Positions 19,333-27,826 of a stretch of 35,279 nucleotides of DNA are shown here, piece by piece. The DNA lies in the NCBI GenBank assembly GCA_016196465.1, contig JACPXR010000051.1, forward strand, positions 1 through 35,279. The letters are read 5' to 3'. The notes below the pieces were generated by a model. That model saw only the letters and a list, made by a program, of their open reading frames with translations, ran no database searches and was not told the DNA's origin. The position numbers were made by a program, and so were the translations under genes. Every line of letters starts with the position of its first letter. Within the stretch, counting starts at the first letter, position 1. The stretch comes from Candidatus Omnitrophota bacterium. GTDB taxonomy: Bacteria > Omnitrophota > Gorgyraeia > 1-14-0-20-64-10.

Positions 19333-20486
19333 TGACTCCCCACCTCTCCGGACCGTGGCTCTTGGGGCTCCTCGCGGGAGGCACGATCTTCCTGGGGCTT
19401 CCGATCGCCCGCTTCAGCCGGGTCTCCTCCAAAACAAAGGCCTTTCTCAACGCCGTCTCCACCGGGATTCTGATCTTCCTCCTCGTGGAGATCACCGGAC
19501 ACTTGATCGAGGAGATCGAAGAGCTGGTCGAATCGGCGATCGGGTCGGGAGGAAACCTGAGCGCGGCGCTGCGCTATGGAGGGCTCTTTGCCCTCGGGTT
19601 CTCGGCGGGTCTGTTGAGTCTCGTCTACTTTGAGAAACGGTTTCTCGGCTCGATCAAGGACCAGGAGACAGCCCCGGCCAGAAAGGCAAAGCAGTTGGCG
19701 ATGATGATCGCCGTGGGCTTAGGGTTGCACAATCTCAGCGAGGGGTTGGCCATCGGGCAGGGGTATGTCGGCGGAGCGATGCAGCTGGCGTGGCTGATGG
19801 CGATCGGCTTCGCCCTTCACAACGCTACGGAGGGTTTTGGGATCGCAGCCCCTCTCTCCGGGCATCGGGCGAGCTGGGGGTTTCTCGGAACCGCGGGCTT
19901 GATCGCGGGAGGGCCCACGTTCCTCGGGACCCTCATCGGAAGCGGGTGGACGAACAAGTCAGTCGAGATCTTCTGTCTGGCGCTGGCGGCCGGAACGATC
20001 CTCTACATCATCGGGGAGCTGCTTCACCTGGGCCGGCTCCTGAAAGGGGAGGCGATCGTGGAGATGGGGCTCTTGGTGGGGTTCTTCGTCGCCATGGCCT
20101 CGGACTTCACCATCTCCGCGGCGATGGAGATGAACGCCCCCCACGCCCCCCGCCACGGCGGCTATTTCGGGGACGCCAACGACCTCTACCACTATGAACT
20201 GATCCCCGGGACCGACAACCGGCTCCTCCTGTACGTCAACGATCAGATGAACCGGCCTCTCGAGGCCTCGACCCTCCAGGGCCGCTGGACCCTGAACCCG
20301 GACTCCAGCGCCCCCACGATGGGCTTCTTTACCCCCTCCAGGGAAGGAAACTTCCTCGTGGGGGAGCTTCCGGGAAACTTCCGGAACGACCCCATCCACG
20401 TGAGGGTCGAGGTCCTCAAAGGAACCGCTTGGGCCCCCATGGAATTTTACGTCCCCCGCAAATCAAGCAAGTCTCCGGAAAAGTAA
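19332..20486 (+). CDS. ZIP-family metal transporter with C-terminal extracytoplasmic HGG/YHYEL domain
   Basis: Two ZIP motifs GLGLHNLSEGLAIGQ and GFALHNATEGFGIAAP plus hydrophobic helices. C-terminal extension APRHGGYFGDANDLYHYELIPGTDNRLLLYVNDQMNRPLEA...VPRKS. Confidence 0.85.
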   Translation: MTPHLSGPWLLGLLAGGTIFLGLPIARFSRVSSKTKAFLNAVSTGILIFLLVEITGHLIEEIEELVESAIGSGGNLSAALRYGGLFALGFSAGLLSLVYFEKRFLGSIKDQETAPARKAKQLAMMIAVGLGLHNLSEGLAIGQGYVGGAMQLAWLMAIGFALHNATEGFGIAAPLSGHRASWGFLGTAGLIAGGPTFLGTLIGSGWTNKSVEIFCLALAAGTILYIIGELLHLGRLLKGEAIVEMGLLVGFFVAMASDFTISAAMEMNAPHAPRHGGYFGDANDLYHYELIPGTDNRLLLYVNDQMNRPLEASTLQGRWTLNPDSSAPTMGFFTPSREGNFLVGELPGNFRNDPIHVRVEVLKGTAWAPMEFYVPRKSSKSPEK

Positions 20487-20489
20487 TCC

Positions 20490-20517
20490 TTGAATTTTAG
20501 GTAGGTCTTGCTACACT
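20490..20517 (+). promoter_or_regulatory. Putative rplM promoter: TTGAAT (20490-20495) - N16 - TACACT (20512-20517)
   Basis: Hexamers close to sigma-70 consensus in the only intergenic gap before rplM. Confidence 0.45.
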
Positions 20518-20528
20518 AAAGGTTTACG

Positions 20529-20963
20529 ATGCTGAGAACAAAAACCTTTCAAATCAGAGTGGAAGAGGTCTCCAGGCAGTGGCACTTGGTGGATGCCGAG
20601 GGGAAGATTCTGGGCCGTTTGGCGACCCAGGTGGCCGTCCTTCTAAGGGGCAAGCAGAAGCCGGTCTTCACCCCCTCGGTGGACTGTGGGGACGGGGTCG
20701 TCGTCATCAACGCTGAAAAGATCCGGGTGACGGGGACGAAGCTCGAGACCAAGATCTACCGACGCTTCTCCGGTTACCCGAGCGGCCTGAAAGAGGAGCC
20801 CTTAGGGTCCCTCCTCAGCCGCCGGCCGACGGAAGCGGTCCGCCGAGCGGTCATCGGGATGCTCCCCTCCAACCCTCTCGGACGGCAGGTGGCCAAGCGG
20901 CTGAAGGTGTACGCCGGAGCCCAGCATCCCCACGCCGCCCAGCTGAAAGGGGCCTCCTCATGA
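20529..20963 (+). CDS. rplM: 50S ribosomal protein L13
   Basis: [52 protein letters not shown]; followed by rpsI. Confidence 0.96.
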   Translation: MLRTKTFQIRVEEVSRQWHLVDAEGKILGRLATQVAVLLRGKQKPVFTPSVDCGDGVVVINAEKIRVTGTKLETKIYRRFSGYPSGLKEEPLGSLLSRRPTEAVRRAVIGMLPSNPLGRQVAKRLKVYAGAQHPHAAQLKGASS

Positions 20964-21337
20964 TCACGACGGGCAGAAGGAAAGAGGCGGTCGCCCGGGT
21001 GAGCCTAAAGGCCGGCAAAGGCCAGATCCTGGTGAACGGGCGCAGCTTAACCGACTATTTCCCACGAATCTCTTTGCAGACTCTGGTTCGCGAACCCCTG
21101 GAAGCCACCCAGGCCGCGGACCGGTTTGATTGTGTCGCTCAGGTGGCAGGTGGAGGCCTCACCGGCCAAGCCGGCGCTCTGCGCCACGGCCTGGCAAGGG
21201 CCCTGTGCGCCGCTGACGATTCCTTGAAAGCCGTTCTGCGCAAGTCCGGATTCCTCACCCGGGATTCCCGGGTGAGGGAACGGAAGAAATACGGCCAGAA
21301 GGGCGCTCGGAAGCGGTTCCAGTGGACCAAGCGTTAA
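20960..21337 (+). CDS. rpsI: 30S ribosomal protein S9
   Basis: [45 protein letters not shown]-terminal [11 protein letters not shown]. Confidence 0.96.
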   Translation: MITTGRRKEAVARVSLKAGKGQILVNGRSLTDYFPRISLQTLVREPLEATQAADRFDCVAQVAGGGLTGQAGALRHGLARALCAADDSLKAVLRKSGFLTRDSRVRERKKYGQKGARKRFQWTKR

Positions 21338-21362
21338 CCAGCTCTTAACACCGGCCTATTCT
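21334..21362 (+). promoter_or_regulatory. Possible arg-cluster promoter: TTAACC (21334-21339) - N17 - TATTCT (21357-21362)
   Basis: Overlaps the rpsI stop codon and would give a leader of about 65 nt before argC. Pattern match only. Confidence 0.3.
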
Positions 21363-21433
21363 TCCTAAGAAACGAGTCGTCTTCAAAAGGGCTCTGTGGA
21401 AGAGGAAGGGTAGGTTGTTTTCTTTTTAAGAGG

Positions 21434-22468
21434 ATGAACATCCAAGCGGGAATCATCGGGGTCACCGGTTACGCCGGCAGCGAGCTTCTTCGAATTCTCC
21501 TCCGGCATGAGGGGATTTCTGTCCGGTACCTGGGGAGCCGACGGCTCCTCTCTCCGAAGCCGCTGGGGGAGCTCCTCCCCTCTTTCAGGGGGACCTCCGC
21601 GCTTGTGGTTCGCCCTTTCCGGCTGAAGGAGGCCCTCGAGGCCTGCGACGTTCTGTTTCTGGCCCTTCCCCATGGAACCGCCATGAAATTGGTCCCCCAG
21701 ATCTTCCGGAAGAAGTCCATCAAAGTGGTGGACTTCAGCGGCGACTTCCGCCTGGCCTCGAAGGCCTCATTCCGGAAGGCGTATCATCTTGGCCACTGCG
21801 CTTCCGCTCTCCTCAAAGAAGCGGTCTACGGACTCCCCGAGTGGAACCGGGAAGCGATCCGCTCCGCCCGCCTGGTGGCCAACCCCGGCTGCTACCCGAC
21901 CGCCGCGCTTCTGGCGCTGGCCCCGCTGGCTGTGGCGGGGCTTCTCGCCTCCGAGGGGCTCGTCGTCGACGCCAAGTCCGGCTTGACCGGCGCGGGCCGC
22001 TCCTTGAGAGAAGATCTGCTTTTTTCGGAGGTCAACGAGGATGTAAGGGCCTACCGGGTGAACCAACATCAGCACATGCCGGAAATGGAGCAAGAGCTCC
22101 GCCGGATGAACGGACGAAAAGTTCAGCTCACCTTTGTCCCGCACCTGGTGCCTCTCGACCGGGGGCTTTACGCGACGGTCTACGCGCCGCTGACCAAGGC
22201 CCTCACCGAGAAAGGCCTGCGCTCCCTCTACCGGAGGGCCTACGAAAAGGAACCGTTCATCCAGCTCCTTCCCGAAGAGGCCTGGCCTCAGGCCAAGTCG
22301 GTGGCGGGTTCCAACCGCTGCGAAATCGGGCTGCGCCTCGCCCCGGGAGGAAAGAGAGTGATCCTCCTTTCGGCCATCGACAACCTCGGCAAGGGGGCCG
22401 CCGGGCAGGCGGTCCAGAACATGAATCTCCTCTTCGATCTGGAGGAAACCCAAGGGCTCCTTCCATGA
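21434..22468 (+). CDS. argC: N-acetyl-gamma-glutamyl-phosphate reductase
   Basis: GVTGYAGSELLRILLRHEG, LALPHGTAMKLVP, VANPGCYPTAALLALAPL. Confidence 0.96.
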   Translation: MNIQAGIIGVTGYAGSELLRILLRHEGISVRYLGSRRLLSPKPLGELLPSFRGTSALVVRPFRLKEALEACDVLFLALPHGTAMKLVPQIFRKKSIKVVDFSGDFRLASKASFRKAYHLGHCASALLKEAVYGLPEWNREAIRSARLVANPGCYPTAALLALAPLAVAGLLASEGLVVDAKSGLTGAGRSLREDLLFSEVNEDVRAYRVNQHQHMPEMEQELRRMNGRKVQLTFVPHLVPLDRGLYATVYAPLTKALTEKGLRSLYRRAYEKEPFIQLLPEEAWPQAKSVAGSNRCEIGLRLAPGGKRVILLSAIDNLGKGAAGQAVQNMNLLFDLEETQGLLP

Positions 22469-23667
22469 CCGCGGTGGTGGGAGGGGTCACGGCCCCCCAG
22501 GGATTCCTCGCCTCCGGGGTCCCCTGCGGCATCAAGCGGCGGGGGAAAGATCTGGCCCTCATCATCTCCAAAAAACCGGCCGCGGCGGCCGGGGCCCTCA
22601 CCCAGAACGAGGTCAAGGCCTCCTGCGTGGACTGGGCCCGCAAGGTCCTCGAGGGGGGCAGGGCCCGAGCCCTGCTGGCCAACAGCGGCAACGCGAACTG
22701 CTGCACCGGCAGGCGGGGAGAAAGGGACACCCGCTCGATGGCGCGGCTGTTGGCGCAGAAACTGGGCATTCCTTCCGACCAAATCCTCGTCGCCTCCACA
22801 GGGATCATCGGCCAATTCCTCCCGATGGAACGGGTCAAAAAAGGAATCGGGCAGGCGGTCCGGCGTTTGACCCTTCACGGCTCCCACACCGCCGCGGAGG
22901 CGATCCTCACCACCGACACCCGGCCGAAGGAACTGGCTGTCCGGTTCAGGGCGGGAAACCGCTGGGTCACGATCGGCGGCATCGCCAAGGGCTCCGGCAT
23001 GGTCTCGCCTCACATGGCCACGATGCTCGCTTTCCTCACCACCGACGCCGACATCTCCCTGGCCGCCTTGAGGTCCGCCCTCAGGATCTGTGTGGGGGAG
23101 ACCTTCAACGCCATCACCGTGGACGGGGAGATGTCCACCAACGACATGGTCCTCCTCCTGGCCAACGGGGCCGCCGGCAACCTCCGGATCGTCGGGCCAA
23201 CCGGGACTTCCTACCAGGCGTTCCTCGCCGCCTTAAAGAAGGTCTGCCGGTACCTGGCCCATGAAATCGTCCGGGACGGGGAGGGGGTGACCCGTCTGAT
23301 GAGAGTCCGGGTCACCGGGGCCTCCAGTCTGGAGGCCGCGGCGAAAGTGGCCCGGCAGGTGGCCCAATCCCTGCTCGTGAAGACGATGGTGGCCGGGCGG
23401 GATCCCAACTGGGGACGGATCGCCTCCGCCGCCGGCGCCTCGGGCGTCCCCGTGAAGCCGGGAAAGCTCACCATCCGGCTGGGGAAAAGGACCGTCTTCC
23501 GATGGGGGGAGCCGATCCGGCTGCCGAGGGAGGAACTCCTTGAGACGGTGGATCCTCCGGAAGTCCAGATCGGAATCGACCTGGCTTCGGGGAGGCACTC
23601 GGCCGAAATCTTAAGCGGTGATCTCACCGAAGGGTACATTCGGATCAATGCCAAGTACACGACTTAA
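22465..23667 (+). CDS. argJ: Glutamate N-acetyltransferase / amino-acid N-acetyltransferase (ArgJ)
   Basis: Start trimmed to the ATG at 22465. ANSGNANCCTG, ASTGIIGQFLPM, autoprocessing region AILTTDTRPKE, VDGEMSTNDMVLLLANG, GRDPNWGRI. Confidence 0.95.
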   Translation: MTAVVGGVTAPQGFLASGVPCGIKRRGKDLALIISKKPAAAAGALTQNEVKASCVDWARKVLEGGRARALLANSGNANCCTGRRGERDTRSMARLLAQKLGIPSDQILVASTGIIGQFLPMERVKKGIGQAVRRLTLHGSHTAAEAILTTDTRPKELAVRFRAGNRWVTIGGIAKGSGMVSPHMATMLAFLTTDADISLAALRSALRICVGETFNAITVDGEMSTNDMVLLLANGAAGNLRIVGPTGTSYQAFLAALKKVCRYLAHEIVRDGEGVTRLMRVRVTGASSLEAAAKVARQVAQSLLVKTMVAGRDPNWGRIASAAGASGVPVKPGKLTIRLGKRTVFRWGEPIRLPREELLETVDPPEVQIGIDLASGRHSAEILSGDLTEGYIRINAKYTT

Positions 23668-24544
23668 ATCGAATCTCCGGTTTCCCAGGGAGGTGATCCA
23701 AAAGGCGGACGTCCTCCTGGAGGCGCTCCCGTACCTGCAGGCCTTCCGGGGGAAAACCTTCGTGATCAAGTACGGCGGTTCCGCCCTGTCGGACCCCCTG
23801 AAGCGGAGAAACATTCTCCAGGACATCGTCTTCCTGAGCATCGCCGGGATCCGGCCGGTCCTGGTGCACGGAGGGGGGGCGGAGATTTCACGGGCCATGT
23901 CCCACTGGGGAAAAGCGCCCCGGTTCGTCCAGGGGTTGCGGGTGACCAACGCCGCCACGCTGGCGCTCGTCATCCGCGCTCTCCTGAAGGTGAACCGCCT
24001 CTTGACTGGTGAACTGCGCTCCCTGGGGGCCAGGGCCCAGGGGCTAAACGGCTTCGAGGGGGGCTTGATCCGGGCGGAGCGGTACACCCTCGCCGGAGAA
24101 GAGCTCGGATTTGTCGGAAAAGTCACCGACATTCACCCGGGGCCTGTCCAGCGGCTCAACGCCCTCGGGGTGATCCCCGTCGTGATGCCGGTGGGGACCG
24201 GCTGGGATCATCAGCGCTACAACATCAACGCCGACGAGGCGGCCGCGGCGCTCGCCGCCGCCCTGAAGGCGGAAAAGTTCGTCCTGGTCACCGACGTCCC
24301 GGGGATCATGAGAAATCCGAACCATCCCAAGAGTCTCGTCTCCACCCTCAGCATCCGGCAAGCGCAGGAGTGGACGAGGCGGGGAATCCTCCACGGGGGG
24401 ATGATCCCCAAGACCAAGGCCTGCATCCACGCCCTCCAGGGGGGGGTGGGGAAAACCCACATGGTCGATGTGGCGGTTCCCCACGGGCTCCTCCTGGAAA
24501 TTTTCACCGACCGAGGGATCGGAACGGAGATTGTCCGAAAATGA
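23648..24544 (+). CDS. argB: Acetylglutamate kinase
   Basis: TFVIKYGGSALSD, RPVLVHGGGAEISRAM, YNINADEAAAALAAAL, FVLVTDVPGIM. Start inferred at the ATG at 23648, overlapping argJ. Confidence 0.94.
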   Translation: MPSTRLKSNLRFPREVIQKADVLLEALPYLQAFRGKTFVIKYGGSALSDPLKRRNILQDIVFLSIAGIRPVLVHGGGAEISRAMSHWGKAPRFVQGLRVTNAATLALVIRALLKVNRLLTGELRSLGARAQGLNGFEGGLIRAERYTLAGEELGFVGKVTDIHPGPVQRLNALGVIPVVMPVGTGWDHQRYNINADEAAAALAAALKAEKFVLVTDVPGIMRNPNHPKSLVSTLSIRQAQEWTRRGILHGGMIPKTKACIHALQGGVGKTHMVDVAVPHGLLLEIFTDRGIGTEIVRK

Positions 24545-25725
24545 GAACGGCGGACATCGAGAAACTGTATGAGCAATATGTGATCCCGGTCTACAACCGG
24601 AACGGGATCTGTGTGGCCCGCGGCTCGGGCTCCTGGGTCTGGGACCAGGAGGGGAAACGCTACCTGGACCTCTTCCCGGGGTGGGGGGTCAACATTCTGG
24701 GGCACTGCCACCCCCTTCTCGTCAAGGCGGTCCAGAGCCAGGCCAAGCGCCTCCTCCACGTCCCCAACACCTTTTACCACCAGCCCCAGGCGGAACTGGC
24801 CAGGGAGCTCATCGCCTTAAGCTTCAAGGGAAAAGCGTTCTTCTCCAATTCCGGCGCCGAATCGGTGGAGGCGGCGATCAAGCTGGCCCGGAAATTCGGA
24901 AACCCCGGCCGATGGGAGATCCTCACCATGGAGGGATCTTTCCACGGCCGCACGATGGCAGCCCTGGCCGCCACCGGCCAGGCCAAATACCACCGGGGGT
25001 TCGAACCGATCCCTCCGGGATTCCGGCACGTTCCCTTCAACGACCTGGAGGCCCTCCGGCGGGCGCTGCGCCCGGAGACGGTCGCCGTCATGGTGGAGCC
25101 GATCCAGGGAGAGGGGGGCGTTTTTGTGGGGGAAGAGGGTTATCTTCGAGGGCTCCGGAAGCTCTGCGACGAAGAGAAGCTCCTTTTGATCCTCGATGAG
25201 ATCACGACCTGCATGGGGAGGACCGGAACCTTCTTCGCCTTTGAGCCCTACGGCATCACCCCGGACATCGTTCTCCTGGCCAAGGGAGCCGCCGGCGGCC
25301 TCCCCCTTGGGGTCATGATCGCCAGAGAGGGGATCTCTGACCTCTGGGAGAAAGCGACCCATGCCACCACCTTCGGCGGAAACCCCCTCGTCACGGCGGC
25401 GGGGCTGTGCACCATCGAAATCATCCGGAAGGAGAAGCTCCTGGCCCATGTCCGAAGGGAGGGGAGGGTCCTTCTTGAAAAACTCGCGGCCCTCCAGAAA
25501 AAGCACCCGGTGATCCGGGAGATCCGGGGAAGGGGGTTCATGATCGGACTCGAGCTGGAAACGCCGGGGGCCCCCATCGTGAAGGCCGCCCTCCACCGGG
25601 GGCTCCTCATCAACTGCACCCAGGAGCGGATCCTGCGGTTTTATCCGGCCCTCAACGTGACCCGGGCCGAGCTGGAGCAGGGGATCAAAATCCTGGACCA
25701 GGCCTTGAGGGAGGCGGTTCCATGA
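24541..25725 (+). CDS. argD: Acetylornithine aminotransferase
   Basis: Start trimmed to 24541. YLDLFPGWGVNILGHCHP, FFSNSGAESVEAAIKLAR, LILDEITTCMGRTGTFFAFE, TTFGGNPLVTAAG. Confidence 0.93.
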   Translation: MRTADIEKLYEQYVIPVYNRNGICVARGSGSWVWDQEGKRYLDLFPGWGVNILGHCHPLLVKAVQSQAKRLLHVPNTFYHQPQAELARELIALSFKGKAFFSNSGAESVEAAIKLARKFGNPGRWEILTMEGSFHGRTMAALAATGQAKYHRGFEPIPPGFRHVPFNDLEALRRALRPETVAVMVEPIQGEGGVFVGEEGYLRGLRKLCDEEKLLLILDEITTCMGRTGTFFAFEPYGITPDIVLLAKGAAGGLPLGVMIAREGISDLWEKATHATTFGGNPLVTAAGLCTIEIIRKEKLLAHVRREGRVLLEKLAALQKKHPVIREIRGRGFMIGLELETPGAPIVKAALHRGLLINCTQERILRFYPALNVTRAELEQGIKILDQALREAVP

Positions 25726-26636
25726 ACCGGCGGCATCTCCTTTCCATCCAAGATCTCCAGGCGGCCGACATCGAGCGGCTTTTCCAATCGGCCCGGCGGC
25801 TGAAGCGGACCTCCGTCCAAAAGCGTCCCCTGTCCGGAAAAACCCTGGGGCTTCTTTTTCAAAAACCCTCCCTCCGGACCCGGGTCTCCTTCGAGGTGGG
25901 GATGTCACAGCTGGGGGGGCAAAGCCTGTACGTGGGGCCTGTAGAGCTGGAGCAGGGGCGGAGGGAATCGCCGAAGGACCTCGCCCAGGTCCTCTCCCGG
26001 TACCTGCAGGGGCTCGTGGTGAGAACCTTCTCGCACAAGGAAGCGGAGGAGATCTGTCGGTGGTCGAAGATCCCGGTGATCAACGGCCTCTCCGACCTTC
26101 ACCATCCCTGCCAGGCCTTGAGCGACCTGTTCACAGTGCAGGAGAAGCTCCATCGCCTTCGGGGGGTCCGGATCGCCTATGTCGGGGACGGGAACAACGT
26201 CTGCCACTCCCTCATGGAAGGATCAGCCCTCATGGGGATCCATCTGGCCATCGCCACCCCGAAGGGGTATCGGCCCGATCCAAAAATCGTCCGGGGGTCG
26301 CTGGCCGCGGCAAAACGCTCCGGAGGGACCCTCCGTCTCGGGAACGACCCGGGGAAGGCGGTTCATGGCGCCTGGATCGTCTACACCGACGTCTGGACCA
26401 GCATGGGCCAGGAAAGTGAGCGGGGCCTCCGGAAAAAACTGTTTCGCCCCTACCAGGTGAACCGCAGACTGATGAGCCGGGCCGAACCGGGGGCTTACTT
26501 CATGCACTGCCTTCCCGCCCATCGGGGGGAAGAGGTCACCGATGAGATCATGGACAGCCAACGTTCGATCGTTTATGATCAAGCGGAGAATCGGCTTCAT
26601 GTCCAGAAGGCGATTCTCCTGGCGCTCCTCAAATGA
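25722..26636 (+). CDS. argF: Ornithine carbamoyltransferase
   Basis: FQKPSLRTRVSFEVGMSQLGG, DLHHPCQALSDLFT, FMHCLPAHRGEEVTDEIMD. Confidence 0.95.
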   Translation: MNRRHLLSIQDLQAADIERLFQSARRLKRTSVQKRPLSGKTLGLLFQKPSLRTRVSFEVGMSQLGGQSLYVGPVELEQGRRESPKDLAQVLSRYLQGLVVRTFSHKEAEEICRWSKIPVINGLSDLHHPCQALSDLFTVQEKLHRLRGVRIAYVGDGNNVCHSLMEGSALMGIHLAIATPKGYRPDPKIVRGSLAAAKRSGGTLRLGNDPGKAVHGAWIVYTDVWTSMGQESERGLRKKLFRPYQVNRRLMSRAEPGAYFMHCLPAHRGEEVTDEIMDSQRSIVYDQAENRLHVQKAILLALLK

Positions 26637-27826
26637 GAAAAGACAAAGAGAAAGTGATCCTGGCCTACTCGGGGGGTCTCGACACCTCCGTCTGCATCCA
26701 TTGGCTTCGAAAAAGGGGCTTCCGGGTCTTCGCCTTCTGCGCCGACGTGGGGCAGGGGGAAGATTTTCGGCCGATCCGGAAACGGGCCCTTGCCTGCGGG
26801 GCGGAGCGGGTGATCCTCCGGGACTTGAGAACCCCCTTCATCCAGGAATACATCCTCCCCGCTCTCAAGGCGGGGGCCGTCTACGAGGGGAAATACCTTC
26901 TGGGCACCGCCCTTTCCAGGCCGCTCATCGCCGAGGCACTGGCGGAATGCGCCCGGCGGGAGGGGGCTGGGGCGGTCGCTCACGGCTGCACCGGCAAGGG
27001 AAACGACCAAGTCCGCCTGGAAGTCTCCTTGAAGATCCTGGCGCCTCATCTGAAAGTACTGGCCCCGGTCCGGGAATGGGAGTTGAAATCCAGAGGAGAG
27101 GAGATCCGCTACGCCCAAAGACACAAGCTCCCGATCGCCAGGAAATCGGAATCCCGCTTCTCCATCGATCAGAACCTCTGGGGCGTTTCCATTGAAAGCG
27201 GCCCCCTGGAGGATCCCTGGAAGGAACCCCCTTCCGCCGCGTACCGGTGGACGAAAGATCCCGCCCGGGCACCCTCGAAGGCCGAGCGGGTGACGGTTGA
27301 ATTCGTGAAGGGGGTCCCCGTGGCCTTGAACGGAAAACGCCTCTCCGCGGGGTCCCTGATCCAAAGACTGAACCTCCTGGGGGCCCGGCACGGGATCGGA
27401 AGGGCCGATCTCATTGAGGACCGGCTGGTGGGGATCAAATCCCACGAGGTGTACGAGGCGCCGGCGGCCACGCTTCTTCATGCCGCCCACCGGGAATTGG
27501 AACAGCTGACCCTGGACCGGGAACTTCTCGCCTTCAAGGAGCTGATTTCGCAGCGCTACGCCCGGATGATTTACGATGGGCTCTGGTTTACCCCCCTCAA
27601 ATCGGCCCTGGAGGCCTTCGTCGAGGAGACCCAGCGCTTTGTGACAGGCAGGGTCCGCCTCAGGCTCTACAAGGGAAACGCCGCGGCCGTAGGCCGGGCC
27701 TCGAGGCATTCCCTCTACTCAAAATCCCTGGCCACTTACGCCTCAAGCGACCGGTTCGACCCGCGGTGGGCCGAAGGGTTCATCACCCTCTGGGGCTTGC
27801 CTTACCTCCGGAGGCGGGCGCGATGA
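26633..27826 (+). CDS. argG: Argininosuccinate synthase
   Basis: VILAYSGGLDTSVCIHWL, AHGCTGKGNDQVRLEV, ENLW-type IDQNLWGVSIESGPLEDP. Confidence 0.96.
   Translation: MRKDKEKVILAYSGGLDTSVCIHWLRKRGFRVFAFCADVGQGEDFRPIRKRALACGAERVILRDLRTPFIQEYILPALKAGAVYEGKYLLGTALSRPLIAEALAECARREGAGAVAHGCTGKGNDQVRLEVSLKILAPHLKVLAPVREWELKSRGEEIRYAQRHKLPIARKSESRFSIDQNLWGVSIESGPLEDPWKEPPSAAYRWTKDPARAPSKAERVTVEFVKGVPVALNGKRLSAGSLIQRLNLLGARHGIGRADLIEDRLVGIKSHEVYEAPAATLLHAAHRELEQLTLDRELLAFKELISQRYARMIYDGLWFTPLKSALEAFVEETQRFVTGRVRLRLYKGNAAAVGRASRHSLYSKSLATYASSDRFDPRWAEGFITLWGLPYLRRRAR

Noticed and set aside
24817-25908. 363-aa - strand ORF and other long antisense ORFs opposite argD/argF/argG
   Set aside because: Same explanation: high GC3 suppresses stops on the opposite strand. 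No start context or motifs.
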